Assembly (NCBI GenBank): GCA_905236495.1
Contig: CAJOPV010000199.1
Location: 1 to 7,908, forward strand
Reading direction: 5' to 3'
From: an uncultured Christensenellaceae bacterium
GTDB lineage: Bacteria > Bacillota > Clostridia > Christensenellales > Aristaeellaceae
DNA length: 7,908 nucleotides
In this document: piece after piece, positions 4,930 to 7,908 of the stretch
Numbering within the stretch: the first letter of the stretch is position 1
Layout: each line of letters starts with the position of its first letter
Translations under genes and position numbers: made by a program
The notes under the pieces: generated by a model
Seen by the model: only the letters and a program-made list of their open reading frames with translations
Database searches by the model: none
What the model was told of the DNA's origin: nothing

Positions 4930-7331
4930 GCCACGTTCCAGTAGGTCAGCTCACCCATGAGGGGGGCGTAAAAATCCATGCTGTTCACTTTTTCCGTGAA
5001 GGCGGGGCCGTAGGCGTCCATCCTGCCGTTGATGAGGAGGGCGCTGACGGAAATGGAGCCGTCCTGCTCGCTGGCGGCGGGCTGATAGTTCTTGGTGAAA
5101 TAAATGCGCGCCCGTTCCTTCGCGCTGTTGTCTTCATCCGCAAGGATGATGTACAGGGTATCAAAGGCGAGGCTTGGGAAATCCAGCGCCTCGTACATTT
5201 TTTGGGCCAGCACGGGGCCGTCCGCCGCCAGCCCCTCATCCACGGGCAGCTGCAAAAACACATACAGCGACCGATCCGTTATGCTGGTAAAGGCGTTCCG
5301 ATACACCTTCGCCGCCGCCGTCTGGATAGACGCTCTGTCATAGGGCAGGTACAGCGCCGTCTGCTCCTCCTTCGTTTCCGCGCCGGAAGCGTCCAGGCCG
5401 TATTGGTACGTTTCCAGATGGGGAGCCCCGGGCAGCTTATCGCCGGTGAGCGCGCTGGAAAGCAGCGCCCCCAGCCACGCCTCCTCCTCCGAAAGCTTTC
5501 GTGCGGCGGGGCGGTTGTTTTCCACCGTGCAGGCGGCCTTCACCGGCATATCTCCCTCCGCCGTGATATCCTCCAGCGCGATGCAGAACAGGGGCTTGAC
5601 GGCGTCGAGGGAATAGCTGCCCTGGGCGCCCAGGGTCAGGTATTCCTCCCCCGCGTCCCGGGCGCGCCGGATCAGGGTATTCAGATCCCGGATGATCTGA
5701 TCCCGGGAATAGCTGCCCGCCTTGATCCGCAGGGTAAAGCCGGGGGCGGTGTCTGCATCGGAAACGACTTCCAGATCGCTGAAATACAGCTTCATGGCGG
5801 ACATGCCGCCCCGGACCGCCAGGGTGAAGGGTTCTGCCAGCAGATCGGTGAGGGCGGGGCTCATATGGGCGGCGTCGATCTTGAAGACCACGTTCAGCCC
5901 CGTTTCCCGATTTCCGATGGTGCCGTAGGCGTAGGGCACGCCGATGCTGTCCAGCCGGGCCTTCAGGATGGCTTCCGTATCCATCTGCTCCCCGGCGGTG
6001 CGTTTCCCGACGGCGAGGGAATAGATGACAGAGGCGGCGGTGATTTCCTCCTCGGTCACCTGGTTTTTCCCGGCGGCGGAGCCGCCGGGGGTCTGCCAGG
6101 CCGTTTGCATGTCCAGGCTGGCGGAGAAGAAGAAGCCCTCGGACAGCGGCTCGTGGGTCAGGTTATAGTAAGCGGTTTTGGCAAAGTTCCCCACCGTAAA
6201 ATCCGCGTCGGTCAGGTAGAGGGTCCTGCCGTCCGGGGCAGGGAACAGGTAAAAGATACAATAATCGTTGTAGCGGTTCAGGTCTAAGGCCAGTACGGGG
6301 GTGGTATAAGCGCTGAAGGCCGCCCGGTTCGTTTGGGCGTATTCTTCCTTTAAGGTGATCCGAAGGTACGGGTAGCTTTCCGCCTGGATGCCCAGCTTCC
6401 CGGCGTCGATCTCCTCCGGCGCGCCCTCCAGCAGCATGACCTCCTCCATATCCTCCCGGCTCAATGCCAGGATGCTGCCGCGGTTGCTCATATCCTGCAA
6501 AAACAGGTCCATGGGCCGGGTCAGGTAACAGCGGAACACATATTCCGCGTTCATGCCGCAGAAGGCGTCCTCCGGCAGTCGCAGCTCGATATCCTCGTCC
6601 TGAGGGGTCCAGCCGAAATTGTCGCTGCCAACGAGGGTCTCGACCCGCTCCCGAATGGCGCTTACCGCGGCGTTATACTGCACGATGCTCATATTGACGG
6701 AGGGGCTGATGGTGACCCGGTGCATAGCCAGGGGAGCCGGGTCCTCGGCAGGGGTGGGGATCGGGGCGGGGTACGCCGCCGGCGCATCCTTGCCCCGGAA
6801 CAGCAGCAGCCCGCCGCCGATCAGCAGCCCCAGCACCGCCACCGTCAGCGCCGCCCACAAAACCCGCCGCCGGGGACGGGAAGGGGCGGTTTGAGCGGGA
6901 GGCGGGGCGATCTCCGCTTCCTCCTTTTTCACGTTCAGCACGGCCCGGATCTCCCGCAGCATCTTTTCGATGGCCTGGGTCTTGCTCTCGTATGCGGCAT
7001 AGCGCTGCACGTTGGAGAGATAAAAATTGAAATCATCCTTCAGCGGCACGTTTTCCAGCATGAAGGGCATGACCACCTTCCCCAGGTTGATGGCCTGATC
7101 CAGCTCCTTGGGGATCCATTTGGATTCCTGAGCCCGCTCGGAGAGGATCACCACGAACACGACGCACCCCTGGATCGCCAGGGGGATCTCCACCGCGTAG
7201 CTGCTGCCCCCGGGGATATCCGCCGGGGCCATCCAGCAGGATACGCCGTTGGTCTCCAGCACGGACCGCACCCAGGAGGCCGTCTCAAAATCTTCGGTTT
7301 TGTAGCTGATGAAGATATCGCGTTTCGTCAT
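4923..7331 (-). CDS. TIR domain membrane protein with a large SecD-P1-like extracytoplasmic region
   Basis: This encodes an 802-residue single-pass membrane protein. Residues 4-105 form a TIR domain: DIFISYKTED strand, a BB-loop-like APADIPGG, VVFVVILSE strand and SKWIPKELDQA. Within the last segment Glu76 aligns by eye with the catalytic Glu of NAD-cleaving TIRs such as SARM1 (context W-x-x-K-E). After a Pro/Glu-rich linker, the basic SRPRRR (151-156) precedes one hydrophobic helix at about 157-177. The positive-inside rule therefore puts the TIR domain in the cytosol and residues 180-802 outside. The outer part starts with a Pro/Ala linker. It contains at least two segments (about 215-352 and 447-520) whose pattern resembles the first periplasmic domain of SecD. 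The ATG has an AAAGGA site 9 nt upstream. No partner gene such as thsA is adjacent. NADase activity, signalling or defence roles are inferred; the TIR call is firm. Confidence 0.85.
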   Translation of the reverse strand: MTKRDIFISYKTEDFETASWVRSVLETNGVSCWMAPADIPGGSSYAVEIPLAIQGCVVFVVILSERAQESKWIPKELDQAINLGKVVMPFMLENVPLKDDFNFYLSNVQRYAAYESKTQAIEKMLREIRAVLNVKKEEAEIAPPPAQTAPSRPRRRVLWAALTVAVLGLLIGGGLLLFRGKDAPAAYPAPIPTPAEDPAPLAMHRVTISPSVNMSIVQYNAAVSAIRERVETLVGSDNFGWTPQDEDIELRLPEDAFCGMNAEYVFRCYLTRPMDLFLQDMSNRGSILALSREDMEEVMLLEGAPEEIDAGKLGIQAESYPYLRITLKEEYAQTNRAAFSAYTTPVLALDLNRYNDYCIFYLFPAPDGRTLYLTDADFTVGNFAKTAYYNLTHEPLSEGFFFSASLDMQTAWQTPGGSAAGKNQVTEEEITAASVIYSLAVGKRTAGEQMDTEAILKARLDSIGVPYAYGTIGNRETGLNVVFKIDAAHMSPALTDLLAEPFTLAVRGGMSAMKLYFSDLEVVSDADTAPGFTLRIKAGSYSRDQIIRDLNTLIRRARDAGEEYLTLGAQGSYSLDAVKPLFCIALEDITAEGDMPVKAACTVENNRPAARKLSEEEAWLGALLSSALTGDKLPGAPHLETYQYGLDASGAETKEEQTALYLPYDRASIQTAAAKVYRNAFTSITDRSLYVFLQLPVDEGLAADGPVLAQKMYEALDFPSLAFDTLYIILADEDNSAKERARIYFTKNYQPAASEQDGSISVSALLINGRMDAYGPAFTEKVNSMDFYAPLMGELTYWNVAE

Positions 7332-7449
7332 ATGCTCATATCCTTTTGCGTGGTGGGGCCTGAAATGCCGGGCCCCGGCGTTCCTTTATACTATATCACA
7401 GGAGGAGCAAAAAGGGGAAGAAAAGTTCTAAAAAAATTGCAAAAAACCC
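7332..7449. promoter_or_regulatory. Divergent upstream region of the TIR gene and tRNA operon
   Basis: A GC-rich dyad at 7367-7379 (GCCGGG, C, CCCGGC), extendable by A-T and T-G pairs, lies in the expected 5' leader of the TIR gene. GGGGCC at 7355-7360 could compete by pairing with GGCCCC at 7371-7376. On the minus strand TATAAA (7385-7390) and TATAGT (7390-7395) are possible -10 boxes, but neither has a good -35 at the right distance, so the TIR promoter is uncertain. The A-rich stretch 7409-7447 lies just upstream of the tRNA promoter and could be its UP element. Confidence 0.4.
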
Positions 7450-7478
7450 TTGACAAACGGGCCTGTCTTCAGTAAAAT
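7450..7478 (+). promoter_or_regulatory. Promoter of the tRNA operon
   Basis: A perfect TTGACA (7450-7455) and TAAAAT (7473-7478, five of six matches) are separated by 17 bp. The expected start is near 7485, about 33 nt before the first tRNA. An A-rich region just upstream could boost it as an UP element. This is the closest to consensus of the promoters in the window, as expected for stable RNA genes. Confidence 0.85.
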
Positions 7479-7517
7479 AATCCTTGCCGCTTGTGGAACG
7501 CAGTGGCAAGCAGCCTT

Positions 7518-7591
7518 CGGGGTGTAGCGCAGTCTGGTAGCGCACGTGCTTTGGGAGCATGGGGCCGGGGGTTCAAATCCCTTCACCCCGA
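7518..7591 (+). tRNA. tRNA-Pro (anticodon TGG)
   Basis: A full cloverleaf can be drawn. The acceptor is CGGGGTG (7518-7524) with CACCCCG (7584-7590), the D stem is GCGC with GCGC, the anticodon stem is CGTGC (7545-7549) with GCATG (7557-7561), and the T loop TTCAAAT is at 7572-7578. The anticodon TGG at 7552-7554 reads proline CCA and, by wobble, other CCN codons. Discriminator base A is at 7591. The 3' CCA is not encoded (TCC follows), so it must be added by nucleotidyltransferase. Confidence 0.95.
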
Positions 7592-7624
7592 TCCTTCTTG
7601 CTCGGCTCTGAAGGGCAGCAGCAT

Positions 7625-7697
7625 GGCCCTGTGGTCAAGTGGCCTAAGACACCGCCCTTTCACGGCGGTAACTCGGGTTCGAATCCCGGCAGGGTCA
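7625..7697 (+). tRNA. tRNA-Glu (anticodon TTC)
   Basis: The acceptor is GGCCCTG (7625-7631) with CAGGGTC (7690-7696), including one G-T pair. The anticodon stem is CCGCC (7652-7656) with GGCGG (7664-7668). The anticodon TTC at 7659-7661 reads glutamate GAA/GAG. The T-loop TTCGAAT context is normal. The discriminator is A7697 and CCA is not encoded. It lies 33 nt after tRNA-Pro. In many bacteria this tRNA also supplies glutamate for haem synthesis through glutamyl-tRNA reductase. Confidence 0.95.
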
Positions 7698-7740
7698 TCC
7701 TTTTCTCTCTCCGGCGTTCAGCCGATTTGAGAAGTTTTCT

Positions 7741-7817
7741 GGGCCTTTAGCTCAGTTGGTCAGAGCACTCGGCTCATAACCGAAGGGTCCGGGGTTCAAG
7801 TCCCTGAAGGCCCACCA
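7741..7817 (+). tRNA. tRNA with anticodon CAT, probably tRNA-Ile2 (lysidine type), alternatively tRNA-Met
   Basis: The acceptor is GGGCCTT (7741-7747) with AAGGCCC (7807-7813), followed by A7814 and an encoded CCA (7815-7817). The anticodon CAT is at 7775-7777 in the loop CTCATAA. The D-arm TAGCTCAGTTGGTCAGAGC and the GGCTCATAACCG anticodon arm resemble tRNA-Ile2 of Bacillus and other bacteria. In that tRNA TilS converts C34 to lysidine so that it reads AUA. Elongator tRNA-Met more often has a TTCATAC loop. The acceptor also looks like the tRNA-Ile(GAT) acceptor. The first anticodon-stem pair, C7768 and A7784, is mismatched. The tRNA call is firm, while the amino acid identity is inferred from these resemblances. 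Confidence 0.9.
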
Positions 7818-7821
7818 TCAT

Positions 7822-7899
7822 GGCCCGGTAGTTCAGTCGGTTTAGAATGCCAGCCTGTCACGCTGGAGGTCGAGGGTTCGAGCCCCTTCCGGGTCGCCA
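7822..7899 (+). tRNA. tRNA-Asp (anticodon GTC)
   Basis: The acceptor is GGCCCGG (7822-7828) with CCGGGTC (7889-7895), then the Asp-typical discriminator G7896 and an encoded CCA (7897-7899). The anticodon stem is CCAGC (7850-7854) with GCTGG (7862-7866), and anticodon GTC lies at 7857-7859. The T stem GAGGG/CCCTT contains one G-T pair. Only 4 nt separate it from the preceding tRNA, so processing must cut within that short spacer. The operon may continue beyond the right edge. Confidence 0.95.
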
Positions 7900-7908
7900 T
7901 TTTCTCTC

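Noticed and set aside
5202..6287. Long open frame on the plus strand (361 codons)
   Set aside because: It is antisense to the TIR gene. The minus frame has clear TIR motifs, a membrane helix and a proper ribosome binding site.
4923..7517. Thoeris or other multi-gene TIR defence system
   Set aside because: No thsA-like, SIR2, SLOG or other partner gene is present; the neighbours are prfA and tRNAs. The TIR gene is treated as standalone.
1..7908. CRISPR arrays, insertion sequences, integrase or attachment-site repeats
   Set aside because: I found no regularly spaced repeats, transposase or recombinase motifs, and no second copy of a tRNA 3' end that would mark an att site.

Overview
The window looks like chromosomal DNA from a GC-rich member of the Firmicutes, most likely Clostridia and perhaps a gut lineage. 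This rests on the gene order (rpmE, a DUF1385 protein, prmC, prfA), strong AGGAGG-type ribosome binding sites, sigma-A-like promoters, a zinc-ribbon form of L31, and strongly GC-biased third codon positions. No database search was possible, so the taxonomy is an inference.

Layout. Bases 1-1173 carry the start of the S10 ribosomal protein operon on the minus strand: promoter, a structured leader of about 230 nt, rpsJ, then rplC, which runs off the left edge. Bases 1174-1541 hold no convincing gene. They do contain a long inverted repeat and a terminator-like hairpin that faces the S10 operon. Bases 1542-4915 are a plus-strand translation cluster: promoter, rpmE (L31), terminator, a DUF1385 membrane protein, an intergenic segment with two alternative hairpins, prmC (release-factor glutamine methyltransferase) and prfA (release factor 1, the substrate of PrmC). 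The prmC stop directly abuts the prfA start.

Bases 4923-7331, on the minus strand and converging on prfA with only 7 nt between the stop codons, encode the one accessory-looking gene. Its product is an 802-residue protein with an N-terminal TIR domain, one transmembrane helix and a large predicted extracytoplasmic part. Parts of that outer region resemble the first periplasmic (P1) domain of SecD, at least twice over. Bases 7450-7908 are a tRNA operon with a near-consensus promoter and the order Pro(TGG), Glu(TTC), a CAT-anticodon tRNA (probably Ile2) and Asp(GTC). It may continue past the right edge.

How the parts relate. Nearly everything serves translation: ribosomal proteins, peptide release and its modification, and tRNAs. 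The TIR protein is the exception, a possible membrane receptor or effector lying between the housekeeping cluster and the tRNA operon. The points most worth a second look are its architecture, the two competing hairpins upstream of prmC, and the unexplained structures in the rpsJ-rpmE intergenic region. I see no CRISPR array, transposase, integrase or direct attachment-site repeat.
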